Shown here in pieces: positions 15,790 through 25,621 of a DNA stretch of 64,000 bases (its first letter is position 1; every line of letters starts with the position of its first letter). The stretch lies in assembly GCA_003210095.1 (NCBI GenBank), contig QCNP01000001.1, forward strand, positions 1 to 64,000, read 5' to 3'. Origin of the DNA: Pelagibacteraceae bacterium AG-426-E17 (GTDB lineage Bacteria > Pseudomonadota > Alphaproteobacteria > Pelagibacterales > Pelagibacteraceae). The position numbers and the translations under genes were made by a program. The notes under the pieces were generated by a model, which had not been told where the DNA came from, ran no database searches, and saw only the letters and a program-made list of their open reading frames with translations.

Positions 15790-16167
15790 ATGGTAGATAA
15801 AAAACAAAAAAATGTTTTAGGTGAAGATCTCGAATTATGTTCAACAAATCCATTAACTGGTTGGTACAGAGATGGATGCTGTAATACAGATGAAAATGAC
15901 AAAGGAGTACACACCGTTTGTGCAAAAGTTACAAATGACTTCTTACTTTGGTGTAAAAATGCCGGTAATGACCTGATAACACCTCACCCAGAGTTTGGTT
16001 TCCCAGGTTTAAAAGATGGAGATTGTTGGTGTGTGTGTGCAAGTTGGTATGCAAGAGCAGTCGAAGCAAATAAGGGTTGTCCAATTTTTTTAAAAAGAAC
16101 TCATGTTAATACTCTTAAGATTATGCCAATTGAAGTATTAAAAAAATATGCAATAGATATTTCTTAG
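15790..16167 (+). CDS. DUF2237 family protein
   Basis: A 125-residue Cys-rich protein with the DUF2237 pattern: LELCSTNPLTGWYRDGCC, the HTVCAKV segment, FPGLKDGDCWCVCASWY, and a C-terminal region rich in hydrophobics. The function is unknown; the several Cys and Trp residues are conserved across the family. It starts directly after hisI (no gap), so the two are cotranscribed. It overlaps the convergent hypothetical gene by 4 bp. Confidence 0.88.
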   Translation: MVDKKQKNVLGEDLELCSTNPLTGWYRDGCCNTDENDKGVHTVCAKVTNDFLLWCKNAGNDLITPHPEFGFPGLKDGDCWCVCASWYARAVEANKGCPIFLKRTHVNTLKIMPIEVLKKYAIDIS

Positions 16168-16739
16168 TTCAAATCAGTTTGATTAATTTTACCAAAACAT
16201 TTTATTGACTTATTATTTATTGGGTGAACAATATTTATTTTAATTTCAGTATTATCTATGACAGATTGTTTGACCTTATTCGTTAAACCAGAGAAATTAA
16301 AAATTTGATTTTTTAAAACTTGGTTTAAATCTTCTTGATTAAAAGTTTTTTTATTTTTTTTGGACAGAAAATAATATCCAATTTTATTTAAGAAAATTTT
16401 ATTTCTGACTGTGTTGCAGTCTTTATTTTTTGGGGTATATTTTACTTTATTAGTATATCTATGCTTGTTCATATAAGCATAAATTTCTATAAGAAAATAA
16501 TTATCTTCTTTATATTTAACATTATAATCAACATGTTCATAAGAAATTATTGGATTTACTAGCCCTCCACCTCCAAAAAGTCTCTGAAGATTTTTATTTA
16601 AAAATAATTCGTATTTTAGCAAAGTAAAATCTAGTGCATTAATTTTAGTTTTAGTTAACTGATTTTCGGCGATTGATTGAAGAGGTAAAAATAAAAAAAG
16701 TAATATGAGTGTAGTTCTCAAAAATCTACATATTTCCAT
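16164..16739 (-). CDS. Hypothetical secreted protein
   Basis: A signal peptide (FLRTTLILLFLFLPLQSIAE) starts a protein of about 191 residues with LFGGGGLVNPIISYEHVDY and two Cys in the mature part (NKDCNT, SIKCFG) that could form a disulfide. I do not recognise the family. ATG 16737-16739 is chosen because the hydrophobic leader starts right after it; a GTG at 16752-16754 in the same frame is less likely. The start overlaps the 3' end of the ETF-QO gene by 14 bp, so it is the last gene of the DMGDH-ETF operon. Confidence 0.7.
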   Translation of the reverse strand: MEICRFLRTTLILLFLFLPLQSIAENQLTKTKINALDFTLLKYELFLNKNLQRLFGGGGLVNPIISYEHVDYNVKYKEDNYFLIEIYAYMNKHRYTNKVKYTPKNKDCNTVRNKIFLNKIGYYFLSKKNKKTFNQEDLNQVLKNQIFNFSGLTNKVKQSVIDNTEIKINIVHPINNKSIKCFGKINQTDLN

Positions 16740-18345
16740 ATCTTGGTCCTCCACTCCCTTCTGGAGTAACCCAAGTTATATTTTGAGATGGTTCTTTAAT
16801 ATCGCAAGTTTTACAATGTATACAATTCTGTGCATTGATCACAAATTTTGGAGTTTCGTTCTCGATTTGAACTTCATAAACTCCAGCAGGACAGTACCTT
16901 TGGGCTGGTTCATCGTATTTCCCTAAAGTATACTTAATTGGTAAATCTTTATCCTTTAGATGTAAGTGTACTGGTTGATTATCCTCGTGATTTGTTCCCG
17001 TTAAATAGACAGAACTAGTCTTATCAAATGTTAAAATGTTGTCTGGCTTTGGGTAATTTATAACTGGCATCTCATTTGCAGGTTTGAGTGTTTCGTGGTC
17101 TGCATGTTTATGCTTTAGTGTAAATGGCAGTTTTCCTCTAAATAATATTTGATCTATTCCCGTAAAAATAATTCCTAATATTAAACCCCAACTAAAACTT
17201 GGTTTAACATTTCTGGCTTCGTATAATTCCTTATATGCCCAGCTTTTATTGAATTTTTCCTCATAGATGGATAAATCTTTTTTTTCTTTTAAATGTTCAA
17301 AAATAGTTTCGGCTGCTATCAATCCACTTTTCATTGCTGTGTGTGAACCTTTTATTTTTGGCATGTTTAATGTTCCAGCATCACAACCAATTAATAATGC
17401 ACCAGGCATATACATTTTAGGTAAACTCTGGATTCCACCTTCAATTAGCGCTCTAGCACCATAAGAAATTCTTTTACCTCCAGTTAACATTTTTGATATT
17501 TCTGGATGTGTCTTAAATCTTTGAAATTCATCAAAAGGAGATAGATGGGGGTTTTTATAATCTAAACCAATTACGTATCCAAGATAGACTTCTTTATTTT
17601 CAGCGTGATAAATAAAACTTCCACCATAAGTATTATTATCTAGTGGCCATCCTGCTGTATGCATTACTAGACCTTCGTGATGATTTTTTTCATCTACTTT
17701 CCATATTTCTTTAAAACCTATCCCATATTGTTGAGGATTTTTATCTTTACTTAAATCAAATTTTTTAATTAAATTTTTTCCTAGATGTCCTCTGCAGCCC
17801 TCTGCAAAAACAGTAACTTTTGCATGAAGCTCCATTCCGGGCTCGTAGCTATCTTTTTTTTCTCCATTTTTATCTAAACCCATGTCTTGTGTAATTACAC
17901 CTTTCACAGATCCGTCTTCATGATACAATATATCTGATGCGGGAAAACCAGGAAATATTTCTACTCCTAGTGCCTCTGCTTGTTCGGCTAACCATCTGCA
18001 CAGATTTGCAAGACTAATAATGTAATTTTTATGATTTTGTTGGACCTTTGGTAGTAACCATGTAGGCCAACTTAGTGATTTTGTTTTTCCAAGAAATAAA
18101 AACTTTTCTTTTGTAACTTTTGTTTTAATTGGTGAATTTAAATCTTTCCAATTAGGTATTAATTCATCTAAAGCTCTAGTTTCAAAAACATTTCCTGATA
18201 AAATATGGGATCCAATTTCTGCACCTTTTTCTAAAACACAAACATTTATTTCAGAATTTAGTTGTTTAAGTTTAATTGCTGTTGCTAATCCTGATGGGCC
18301 TCCACCAACTATAACAACATCATATTCCATAACCTCTCTAGTCAT
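16726..18345 (-). CDS. Electron transfer flavoprotein-ubiquinone oxidoreductase
   Basis: A 539-residue flavoprotein: FAD motif VVIVGGGPSGLATAIKLK at the N-terminus, a central quinone/membrane-contact region, and a C-terminal [4Fe-4S] ferredoxin-like domain (RYCPAGVYEV and CIHCKTCDIKEP). It takes electrons from reduced ETF to the quinone pool at the inner membrane. Here the donor chain is encoded just upstream (EtfAB and DMGDH). The start at 18345 could instead be ATG 18330 (MEYDVVIVGGG), which has GAGAGG close upstream. Confidence 0.96.
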   Translation of the reverse strand: MTREVMEYDVVIVGGGPSGLATAIKLKQLNSEINVCVLEKGAEIGSHILSGNVFETRALDELIPNWKDLNSPIKTKVTKEKFLFLGKTKSLSWPTWLLPKVQQNHKNYIISLANLCRWLAEQAEALGVEIFPGFPASDILYHEDGSVKGVITQDMGLDKNGEKKDSYEPGMELHAKVTVFAEGCRGHLGKNLIKKFDLSKDKNPQQYGIGFKEIWKVDEKNHHEGLVMHTAGWPLDNNTYGGSFIYHAENKEVYLGYVIGLDYKNPHLSPFDEFQRFKTHPEISKMLTGGKRISYGARALIEGGIQSLPKMYMPGALLIGCDAGTLNMPKIKGSHTAMKSGLIAAETIFEHLKEKKDLSIYEEKFNKSWAYKELYEARNVKPSFSWGLILGIIFTGIDQILFRGKLPFTLKHKHADHETLKPANEMPVINYPKPDNILTFDKTSSVYLTGTNHEDNQPVHLHLKDKDLPIKYTLGKYDEPAQRYCPAGVYEVQIENETPKFVINAQNCIHCKTCDIKEPSQNITWVTPEGSGGPRYGNM

Positions 18346-18348
18346 GAA

Positions 18349-19302
18349 TTACTTTTGGATACTGTTAAGTTTGTTTAATTCCTCTAAAAATTGAGGTAAA
18401 GCTTCAAATAAATCTGCTTCCAACCCATAATCAGCAACGCTAAAAATTGGAGCTTCTCCATCCTTATTAATTGCAACAATTACTTTACTCTCTTTCATTC
18501 CAGCTAAATGTTGAATTGCTCCAGATATTCCAACAGCTATATATAAATCAGGCACAACAACTTTACCAGTTTGTCCTACTTGATGATCGTTGGTTATATA
18601 ACCTGCATCTACAGCTGCTCTTGAGGCACCTATAGCAGCATTAAGTTTGTCAGCTATAGCAGTAATTAATTTAAAATTATCTGAATTTTGCATTCCTCTT
18701 CCACCAGAAATAACAACTCTTGCAGTCCCTAACTCTGGTCTATCAGATTTTATTTCCTCTCTTTTTACAAATTTTGAACTCTCAAACTTATCTCCTGGGT
18801 CAGATTTAACTATTTCTGCTGATCCTCCAGTTGAAGGTGCTGGATCAAAAGATGTTGGTCTAATAGTTACACATTTCTTTTTATCGTTACTTTTAACAGT
18901 TGCAAATGCATTGCCTGCATAAATTGGTCTTAAAAAAGTATCTTCAGAAATAACATTAACTATATCGCTAACTTGCGATGTATCTAATAATGCTGCTACT
19001 CTAGGCATTAAGTTTTTTCCAAATGTATTTGCTGAACAAACTATGTGTGAATAATTATCCACATGTTTTAAAATCGTAGATGTATAATTTTCAGCAGTAA
19101 AATTATCGAATATTTCATTATCAACATGAATTACTTTTTTTACTAATGGTATTTCGCTAGCAGCTTTTGCAACACCATCTGATTTATTACCAAGAACCAA
19201 AACATGTATATCCTCATTAATTTTTGATGCGGCTGTTGCTGCATTATATGTAAAAGGTCTTAGTTCTTTATTATTATGTTCTGCTATTAATAAAACTGAC
19301 AT
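18349..19302 (-). CDS. etfA: Electron transfer flavoprotein alpha subunit
   Basis: A 317-residue EtfA. The C-terminal FAD domain contains VISGGRGM, GASRAAVDAGY, the QVGQTGKVV loop and YIAVGISGAIQHLAG, all standard. It carries electrons from dehydrogenases to ETF-QO as a heterodimer with EtfB. It overlaps etfB by 1 bp and lies 3 bp upstream of the ETF-QO gene. Confidence 0.97.
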   Translation of the reverse strand: MSVLLIAEHNNKELRPFTYNAATAASKINEDIHVLVLGNKSDGVAKAASEIPLVKKVIHVDNEIFDNFTAENYTSTILKHVDNYSHIVCSANTFGKNLMPRVAALLDTSQVSDIVNVISEDTFLRPIYAGNAFATVKSNDKKKCVTIRPTSFDPAPSTGGSAEIVKSDPGDKFESSKFVKREEIKSDRPELGTARVVISGGRGMQNSDNFKLITAIADKLNAAIGASRAAVDAGYITNDHQVGQTGKVVVPDLYIAVGISGAIQHLAGMKESKVIVAINKDGEAPIFSVADYGLEADLFEALPQFLEELNKLNSIQK

Positions 19303-20051
19303 TATATTACTTTAGCCTCATTTTTTAATTTTTGAACCAATTCTGATACACTTGCGACTTTTATACCAGCTTTTCTTTTTGGCGGTTCTTCTACTTTAAT
19401 TTGCTCGATTCTCGCTTTAGTATCAACCCCTAAATCAGATGCATTGATCTGCTCTAAAGGTTTTTTCTTCGCCTTCATAATATTTGGTAAAGATGCATAT
19501 CTTGGTTCATTAAGTCGTAAATCACATGTAACAATTGCTGGTATATTTACTTCTATGGTTTCTAAACCCTCATCTATTTCTCTAGTTACTTCTAAAGATT
19601 TTTCTTTAACTTCAATTTTAGAAGCAAACGTTGCTTGAGGCCAATTTAAAATTGCTGCTAACATTTGACCAGTCTGATTGCAATCATCATCTATTGCTTG
19701 TTTTCCCATAAAAACTAAATCTGGATTTTCTTTTTCGACTATCTTTTTTAATATTTTAGAAACAGCTAATGGTTCAACTATTCCATCAACCTTAACATGA
19801 ATTCCTTTATCCGCCCCTACTGCAAGAGCTTTTCTAACTGTTTCTTGTGCTTTGTCATCTCCGATTGTAATTGCTACAACCTCTTTAGCTTTACCTGATT
19901 CTTTTATCTTTACCGCTTCTTCGATTGCATTATCATCTGGTGGATTGGTAGACATTTTAACATTATCAGTTACAACACCAGTTCCATCATCCTTTACTCT
20001 GACTTGGACGTTGTAATCAATTACTCTTTTTACAGCTACTAATATTTTCAT
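19302..20051 (-). CDS. etfB: Electron transfer flavoprotein beta subunit
   Basis: A 249-residue Etf[17 protein letters not shown] at the N-terminus, the nucleotide-binding [11 protein letters not shown] region, and the signature/recognition loop region [18 protein letters not shown]. It overlaps the DMGDH gene and etfA by 1 bp each, which implies tight stoichiometric expression with the dehydrogenase that feeds it. Confidence 0.97.
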   Translation of the reverse strand: MKILVAVKRVIDYNVQVRVKDDGTGVVTDNVKMSTNPPDDNAIEEAVKIKESGKAKEVVAITIGDDKAQETVRKALAVGADKGIHVKVDGIVEPLAVSKILKKIVEKENPDLVFMGKQAIDDDCNQTGQMLAAILNWPQATFASKIEVKEKSLEVTREIDEGLETIEVNIPAIVTCDLRLNEPRYASLPNIMKAKKKPLEQINASDLGVDTKARIEQIKVEEPPKRKAGIKVASVSELVQKLKNEAKVI

Positions 20052-22483
20052 TATGCTCTCAATAATTTATTTTCTGGATCATAAGGACTTTCATCCAAGA
20101 TGGTTGCATCATATTTCTCACCTAAAATTTCAACTTTCAATTTTTGTCCTACGTTACCTAATTCTGGTTTAACCATGCCTAATGCAATTGATTTACCTAA
20201 TCTAAAACCATAATCACCACCTGTTGCTCTACCAATGACACTACCATTTTCGTAAATTGGATTATTCCCAAGAACATCTGCATCTTTTGGATTATGAATT
20301 TCTAATGTAACTAATTTATTATTAAATCCCTTCTCTCTCCACTTGTTTAAAGCTTCTAAACCTATAAAGCTTCCTTTATTTGGGTGGATGAATCTATCTA
20401 AACCACTTTCATAAGGTGAGTATTCAATAGATAATTCTGTACCAACCAATTTGTATGATTTTTCAACTCTTAAGCTATTCATAGCTCTTATACCAAAAGG
20501 CTTGATACCTAAATCTTTTCCTGCTTCCATTAATTTATCAAAAATATGATTTTGATATTCAATTGGATGATGAAGTTCCCATCCGAGCTCCCCTACAAAA
20601 TTTACTCTCATTGCATTGACAGGTGCATAACCTACATCAACCATTTTAGAACTTAACCATTTAAAGTTTTCATTTGAAAAATCATCTTTTGAAACTTTTT
20701 GCATTAATTCTCTTGCTTTAGGTCCTGCAACAACAAGAACACCATTACTATTTGTTAAATTTTCAAATTGTACAGATCCATCATTTGGCATCCATTTTAA
20801 AATCCAATCGTGGTCTAATCTCTGAAAAGCGCCTGCAGAAACAAGATAAAAACTTGTTTCAGACTCTCTCATGATTGTAAATTCTGAGTGAACTCCACCT
20901 TTTGTATTTAGTGCATGACAAAGGTTAATTCTTCCAATTTTTTTTGGTAGTTTATTTGCTACAAGCATATCTAAAAAAGCTTCAGCACCAGGTCCTTTAA
21001 TTCTACATTTTGCAAAAGCTGTCATATCTAGTAGACCAACATTTTCTCTGACATTCTTACACTCTTTTTCAATAGCGCTAAACCACTTGGATCTTCTAAA
21101 TGACCAATCATCTTTTTGTTCCATTCCATCTGTTGCAAAGAAATTAGGTCTTTCCCATCCAAATTTTTGACCAAATACTGCACCTAAATTTTTCATTCTG
21201 TCATAACATGGTGCAGTTCTTAAAGGTCTTGCTGCAGGCCTTTCTTCATCTGGAAAGTGATTTATAAAAACATGGCTATAAGCTTCTTCATTTTTTTTAA
21301 TTAAATATGATTTAGAACAATAGTCGCCATATCTTCTAGGTTCTACACCTAACATATCAATAGTTGGTTCTCCATCAACAATCCACTCGGCCAATTGCCA
21401 ACCTGCTCCACCAGCGGCAGTTATTCCAAAACTGTGTCCCTCATTAATCCAAAAATTTTTTAATCCCCAAGCGGGTCCAACAATTGGATTGCCATCTGGA
21501 GTGTAACAAATTGCACCGTTATAAACTTTCTTAACTCCAACTTCACCGAAAGCTGGAACCCTATGAATTGCACCTTCAATATGTGGTGCTAACCTATCTA
21601 AATCTTCTTGAAATAATTCATACTCTGACTCCTTTGATGGTCCATTAACATAACATGCTGGAGCGCCATCTTCATATGGACCTAGAATTAATCCACCAGC
21701 TTCTTCTCTCATATACCATCTGCTATCGCTGTCTCTTAGGACACCCATTTCAGGCAAGCCTTCTTTTTTTCTTTTTTGAATTTCTGGATGAGGTTCTGTA
21801 ACAATGTATTGATGCTCAACTGGAATAACTGGAATATCTAACCCTACCATTTTACCAGTTTGTCTTGCAAAATTTCCTGAACAAGAGATAACGTGTTCGC
21901 ATTCTATTGATCCTTTGTCTGTCTCGACAACCCAACCATTTTTGGTTTGTTTAATTCCTACAACTGTAGTGTTTCTATATATTTCTGCACCTCTATTTCG
22001 TGCTCCTGTAGCTAAAGCTTGAGTTAAATCTGCTGGTTGAATGTAACCATCTTCAGGATGTTGAATAGCACCAACTAAATCAGATGTATTACATAGTGGC
22101 CAAATTTCTTTTACTTGTTCCGGAGTTAAAAATTTTACATCAACTCCAATTGTTTGAGCAACACCTGCGTATTGGAAATATTCGTCCATCCTATCTTTAT
22201 TGTTTGCAAGTCTAATATTAGATACTCTACTGAAACCTACATTTTTTCCTGTCTCTTCCTCTAACTTACCATACAAGTTAACTGCGTATTTATGTAATTG
22301 ACCAACTGAATAGCTCATGTTGAATAAAGGTAAAAGTCCTGCTGCATGCCAAGTTGATCCTGAAGTTAATTCTTTTCTTTCAACTAGGACAACATCTGAC
22401 CAACCTTTTTTTGCTAAATGGTATAGTGCGCTAACTCCTACTACGCCACCACCAACAACAACAACTTTAGATTTAGATTTCAC
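20051..22483 (-). CDS. Dimethylglycine dehydrogenase-like FAD/GcvT fusion enzyme
   Basis: An 810-residue protein: DAO-type FAD domain ([18 protein letters not shown]; then SGSTWHAAG, whose His is the covalent FAD site in mammalian DMGDH), and a C-terminal GcvT/aminomethyltransferase domain ([19 protein letters not shown]). It oxidatively demethylates N-methylglycines and passes the one-carbon unit to THF; electrons go to ETF, encoded right after. Dimethylglycine is the likely substrate from SAR11 biology; sarcosine or a related amine remains possible. Confidence 0.9.
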   Translation of the reverse strand: MKSKSKVVVVGGGVVGVSALYHLAKKGWSDVVLVERKELTSGSTWHAAGLLPLFNMSYSVGQLHKYAVNLYGKLEEETGKNVGFSRVSNIRLANNKDRMDEYFQYAGVAQTIGVDVKFLTPEQVKEIWPLCNTSDLVGAIQHPEDGYIQPADLTQALATGARNRGAEIYRNTTVVGIKQTKNGWVVETDKGSIECEHVISCSGNFARQTGKMVGLDIPVIPVEHQYIVTEPHPEIQKRKKEGLPEMGVLRDSDSRWYMREEAGGLILGPYEDGAPACYVNGPSKESEYELFQEDLDRLAPHIEGAIHRVPAFGEVGVKKVYNGAICYTPDGNPIVGPAWGLKNFWINEGHSFGITAAGGAGWQLAEWIVDGEPTIDMLGVEPRRYGDYCSKSYLIKKNEEAYSHVFINHFPDEERPAARPLRTAPCYDRMKNLGAVFGQKFGWERPNFFATDGMEQKDDWSFRRSKWFSAIEKECKNVRENVGLLDMTAFAKCRIKGPGAEAFLDMLVANKLPKKIGRINLCHALNTKGGVHSEFTIMRESETSFYLVSAGAFQRLDHDWILKWMPNDGSVQFENLTNSNGVLVVAGPKARELMQKVSKDDFSNENFKWLSSKMVDVGYAPVNAMRVNFVGELGWELHHPIEYQNHIFDKLMEAGKDLGIKPFGIRAMNSLRVEKSYKLVGTELSIEYSPYESGLDRFIHPNKGSFIGLEALNKWREKGFNNKLVTLEIHNPKDADVLGNNPIYENGSVIGRATGGDYGFRLGKSIALGMVKPELGNVGQKLKVEILGEKYDATILDESPYDPENKLLRA

Positions 22484-22530
22484 AATACGGTTTTACTAAA
22501 TTTTGATAATTTACGAAACATAATTTTATG

Positions 22531-22734
22531 CTAATCGTCTTCAAAGTCTCGCCAATCTTTTATATACATTAAATAGCCTGCTACTGTAACGCTGATAGCA
22601 CCTACAACCATCCCACAATTAAGACCTACTTCTTTACCCCAAAAAAACCATCCAATTTGGGTTGCACCGATAGGTGGTAAACAAAGGATCGCCATTAAAA
22701 TTGGGATTCTTAGATAAAAAGGAGGCTTAGACAT
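22531..22734 (-). CDS. Small two-helix membrane protein upstream of the DMGDH gene
   Basis: A 67-residue protein with two hydrophobic segments (IPILMAILCLPPIGATQIGW and the region MVVGAISVTVAGYLMYI) and an acidic C-terminus (KDWRDFEDD). No family recognised. It lies 47 bp upstream of the DMGDH gene on the same strand, so it may be cotranscribed with the demethylation operon. Confidence 0.75.
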   Translation of the reverse strand: MSKPPFYLRIPILMAILCLPPIGATQIGWFFWGKEVGLNCGMVVGAISVTVAGYLMYIKDWRDFEDD

Positions 22735-22786
22735 TATGTGAAATTACCAAAATAAGGATTTTAATATATAATTCTAATGACGCACT

Positions 22787-23029
22787 ATGACAAAAAAAAT
22801 ATTAATTATATTAAGTATTTTAGCTCCTTTTATAACTTTTTATTTAATTAAATTTGCTTTTAAACTATCAGAGAAAAAAGTTCCTTACCTGATGCTTTGT
22901 CTAGCTAGCTTTATACTTTTAGTTTTAACTTTGGTTTACTTCAGGTTTGATAATAGCTTTCTCCCAGATACAAAATATTCACCTCCAAAGATGGAAAATG
23001 GAAAGGTTAAGCCAGCTGAAAATAATTAA
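22787..23029 (+). CDS. Small membrane protein
   Basis: An 80-residue protein with two hydrophobic segments (ILIILSILAPFITFYLI and LMLCLASFILLVLTLVYF) and a hydrophilic C-terminal tail with PDTKYSPPKMENGKVKP. No function recognised. It is divergent from the 67-residue membrane protein, with a 52-bp gap, and overlaps the convergent DUF4864-like gene by 4 bp. Confidence 0.75.
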   Translation: MTKKILIILSILAPFITFYLIKFAFKLSEKKVPYLMLCLASFILLVLTLVYFRFDNSFLPDTKYSPPKMENGKVKPAENN

Positions 23030-23496
23030 ACGGAAGAACCTAACTCTTTTGGCGCTAAAACAGCTGTTGTTAACCAGCAATTTTTAAGTGGTCCTTCTTT
23101 ATTATATTTTTCAACCTGCCACTTAAATTTATAAAATTTTTTATCTTTTCCTAAGATAACTACTTCATATGTAGCAACATTTTCGTTTTTAAAAATCTCT
23201 TTTACCTCATGCGACTTATGATTAATTAAGATAGAATATGAATCTTTTTTAATCATGTTTTTAAATTTATCATAAGGACCAGTAAAACTTTTATTTTTTG
23301 GGTGAGCGAATTCCCAAGTTTGTAAAATTCCAGAGTCTATATTAGGGGAATTATTATTTTGTAAACTGCTTAATTGTAATTTAACAACTTCAGATGGCAA
23401 AATAGAAATATTAGGTTTTAAAATTTCGGCAAATGAAAAGTTTATACTAAAAAAAATAATTATTAAAAAAAATGTTTTAAAAATATTAAATTTCAC
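23026..23496 (-). CDS. DUF4864-like exported protein
   Basis: A 156-residue protein with a signal peptide (TFFLIIIFFSINFSFAE) and a mature part of the DUF4864 pattern: VVKLQLSSLQNNNSPN, WEFAHPKNKSFTGPYDKFKNMI, then beta strands ending in NCWLTTAVL. Function unknown; periplasmic location expected. It is divergent from the thioesterase gene across a 40-bp gap. Confidence 0.75.
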   Translation of the reverse strand: MKFNIFKTFFLIIIFFSINFSFAEILKPNISILPSEVVKLQLSSLQNNNSPNIDSGILQTWEFAHPKNKSFTGPYDKFKNMIKKDSYSILINHKSHEVKEIFKNENVATYEVVILGKDKKFYKFKWQVEKYNKEGPLKNCWLTTAVLAPKELGSSV

Positions 23497-23536
23497 AGTT
23501 TTATAATATAATATTTAAATATAAAATTAAGAAAAA

Positions 23537-24007
23537 ATGACACTTTATTTAACATCAAAAAAAATAATTAAGGATTGGACAGATTATAATGGACACATGA
23601 ATGTCGCATACTACGTTTTGATATTTGATTTATTCGGTGCAGAAATATTAATGAATAAATTCCAAATGGGAGAAGAATCTGCAAAAACTACAAAAAAAAG
23701 TACTATGGTTGTGGAGTCTCATATTACCTACAACCAAGAAATTAAAGAAGGCGAAGATGTAGATGTTAATTTAATATTTTTTGATCATGATAAAAAAAGA
23801 CTTCAATACAAGCTTGAAATGATTCATAAAGAAAAAAAATATGTTGCATCAACAATTGAGGTTCTATCATTATATGTTGATTTAAATCAGAGAAAAGTTG
23901 CAGAGTTTGAGGATGAAAAAGTAAAAATCATGGATCAATATATTAAAGAAAACAAATCAAAATTTAATTCTGAGAATTTAAAATTTTCTAACAAGTTAAA
24001 AAAATAG
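23537..24007 (+). CDS. Hotdog-fold acyl-CoA thioesterase
   Basis: A 156-residue 4HBT-type protein with DWTDYNGHMNVAYYVLIFD, the catalytic-type D-N-GH-N pattern of hotdog thioesterases, near residue 12-30. Relatives include carnitine-catabolism thioesterases that release betainyl-CoA; the substrate here is unknown. It stands alone, convergent with the flavodoxin-fold gene 1 bp away. Confidence 0.82.
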   Translation: MTLYLTSKKIIKDWTDYNGHMNVAYYVLIFDLFGAEILMNKFQMGEESAKTTKKSTMVVESHITYNQEIKEGEDVDVNLIFFDHDKKRLQYKLEMIHKEKKYVASTIEVLSLYVDLNQRKVAEFEDEKVKIMDQYIKENKSKFNSENLKFSNKLKK

Positions 24008-24008
24008 A

Positions 24009-24578
24009 TTATAAACTTGTAGCGGTATTTTCCACATCTTTTAAATATTTTTTTCTTTTTTCATCTGATACGAAAGGAACTTCAAAATATCTTCTGTAAA
24101 GTACATCTTTAATGCCACAAATAAAAAAAACTCCTCTTTTTAATCGTCTTATTGGCATATTTAAAAAGAAAGTTGTCACTGCAAATCTTGGTGAGCCATA
24201 AGTACAAAATATAATAACTTTTTTTCCTTTTAAATTTCCTTTTGGGTAACCGTAATTTCCAAATAATTTTTTAAAAGTAAATGCCCAAGGTGGAGAAAGA
24301 ACTCTATCAATCCAGCCTTCAACAATTGCTGGCATTCGATAGTTCCAAATAGGTGCCACTAAAACTATTACATCTGATTTATCAATTCTCTTTTGATGAT
24401 CTAAGACCACTTGGTCTGGTTTTTCACCTGCATAAACTGGGTTAAACTTCTCTTTATATAGATCAACACAATCTACTGAATGTCCTTTTTTTTGAGCAGC
24501 TTCTGTAAATGTATTCTTTATAGCAGCGTTAAATGAATTTTGATTGTAGTGGCCGTAGACAATAAAAATATTTTTCAT
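24009..24578 (-). CDS. Flavodoxin-fold NAD(P)H quinone oxidoreductase
   Basis: A 189-residue protein of the MdaB/KefF-like flavodoxin_2 family: IFIVYGHYNQNSFNAAIKNT, VIVLVAPIWNYRMPAIVEGW and IDRVLSPPWAFTF are typical FMN-binding and dimer segments. It likely reduces quinones by two electrons to limit oxidative stress. The start overlaps the msrA stop by 4 bp, suggesting a redox-protection operon. Confidence 0.85.
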   Translation of the reverse strand: MKNIFIVYGHYNQNSFNAAIKNTFTEAAQKKGHSVDCVDLYKEKFNPVYAGEKPDQVVLDHQKRIDKSDVIVLVAPIWNYRMPAIVEGWIDRVLSPPWAFTFKKLFGNYGYPKGNLKGKKVIIFCTYGSPRFAVTTFFLNMPIRRLKRGVFFICGIKDVLYRRYFEVPFVSDEKRKKYLKDVENTATSL

Positions 24579-25147
24579 TTTTTCCAGATTTGATCTAGTC
24601 TATTCTCTCTACCACAACCCTTTTTATAAAGTAAGTAATTTATAAAATTAGTTTGATAATAATTTTGGTGATAATCTTCAGCTTTATAGAACTTATCAAA
24701 ATCTCTAACATAAGTTACTACACTTTTATTATATTGAAGCTCAATTTCTTTGATTCTTTTTTCTATTAATTTTTTTTGTTCTTGGTTTTGGTAAAACGCA
24801 ACTGATCTATAGCTATATCCTTTATCACAAAATTGACCAGCCTTATCGAATGGATCTATATTTTTCCAAAAAATATTTAACAAATTTTCGAAATTTGTAA
24901 TTTTACTGTAATAGACAATTTCAACTACTTCAAAATGTCCAGTATTTCCGTATGTTACTTCTTTATATGTTGGATTTTTTGTTGTCCCACCAGAATAACC
25001 AGAAATCACATCTTTTACTCCTTGGGCTTTATCGAAAGACTCTTCCATGCACCAAAAACACCCTCCACCAAAGTAAACTTTTTTTAAATCTTCTGCAAAA
25101 ACGTTGGTATTAAAAAGTAAAAATGAAACTAAAAATATTCTCAGCAT
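24575..25147 (-). CDS. msrA: Peptide-methionine (S)-S-oxide reductase, exported
   Basis: A 190-residue MsrA with the catalytic YFGGGCFWCMEESF (Cys in GCFW) and conserved SYRSVAFYQNQEQKK and AEDYHQNYY. A signal peptide (FLVSFLLFNTNVFAED) points to periplasmic action on oxidised methionines. It overlaps the downstream quinone-reductase gene by 4 bp and lies 12 bp after the CoA-binding gene. Confidence 0.95.
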   Translation of the reverse strand: MLRIFLVSFLLFNTNVFAEDLKKVYFGGGCFWCMEESFDKAQGVKDVISGYSGGTTKNPTYKEVTYGNTGHFEVVEIVYYSKITNFENLLNIFWKNIDPFDKAGQFCDKGYSYRSVAFYQNQEQKKLIEKRIKEIELQYNKSVVTYVRDFDKFYKAEDYHQNYYQTNFINYLLYKKGCGRENRLDQIWKK

Positions 25148-25159
25148 TTTATGGGTTGT

Positions 25160-25621
25160 TTAATTTTTTAATGCTGGAAAAACTGGATTAACTTTTTGAA
25201 AAATATTTTGATAATCCTGTTTAATGCAGCGATTAGAAATATACTTGATTTTTGCATCATTAGCTATTTTCTCTGCTGCGTCATTTTTTATTCCATACTG
25301 TAACCATAAAACTTTAGCGTTAATTTTAACTGCATCCTCTGCTATTCCAGGAGTTTCTTTAGATGGTCTAAAAACATTAACGATATCTATCTTTTCATTT
25401 ATATCACTTAGTTTAGCCACTACTTTCTCACCATGAATTATTTCTCCTACTGCAAATGGATTGACCGGTATAACTTTATAACCAAATTCTTGCATATATT
25501 TCATAACAATTGTTGAGGGTTTTCTTTTTAAATTTGTTCTATCCTCTTTTTCTTTTAAAGAACTAACTCCAATCATTGCAATTGTTTTTGAATTTTTTAA
25601 AATAGTTTCTATCTCCTGCAT
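25160..25621 (-). CDS. CoA-binding domain protein, YccU type
   Basis: A 153-residue Rossmann-fold protein: TIAMIGVSSLKEKEDRTNLK, the GYKVIPVNPFAVGEIIHGEKV strand-loop, and IVNVFRPSKETPGIAEDAV. Small stand-alone CoA-binding proteins have no proven enzyme activity. It overlaps the enoyl-CoA hydratase gene by 1 bp, which suggests a CoA-linked role. Confidence 0.85.
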   Translation of the reverse strand: MQEIETILKNSKTIAMIGVSSLKEKEDRTNLKRKPSTIVMKYMQEFGYKVIPVNPFAVGEIIHGEKVVAKLSDINEKIDIVNVFRPSKETPGIAEDAVKINAKVLWLQYGIKNDAAEKIANDAKIKYISNRCIKQDYQNIFQKVNPVFPALKN

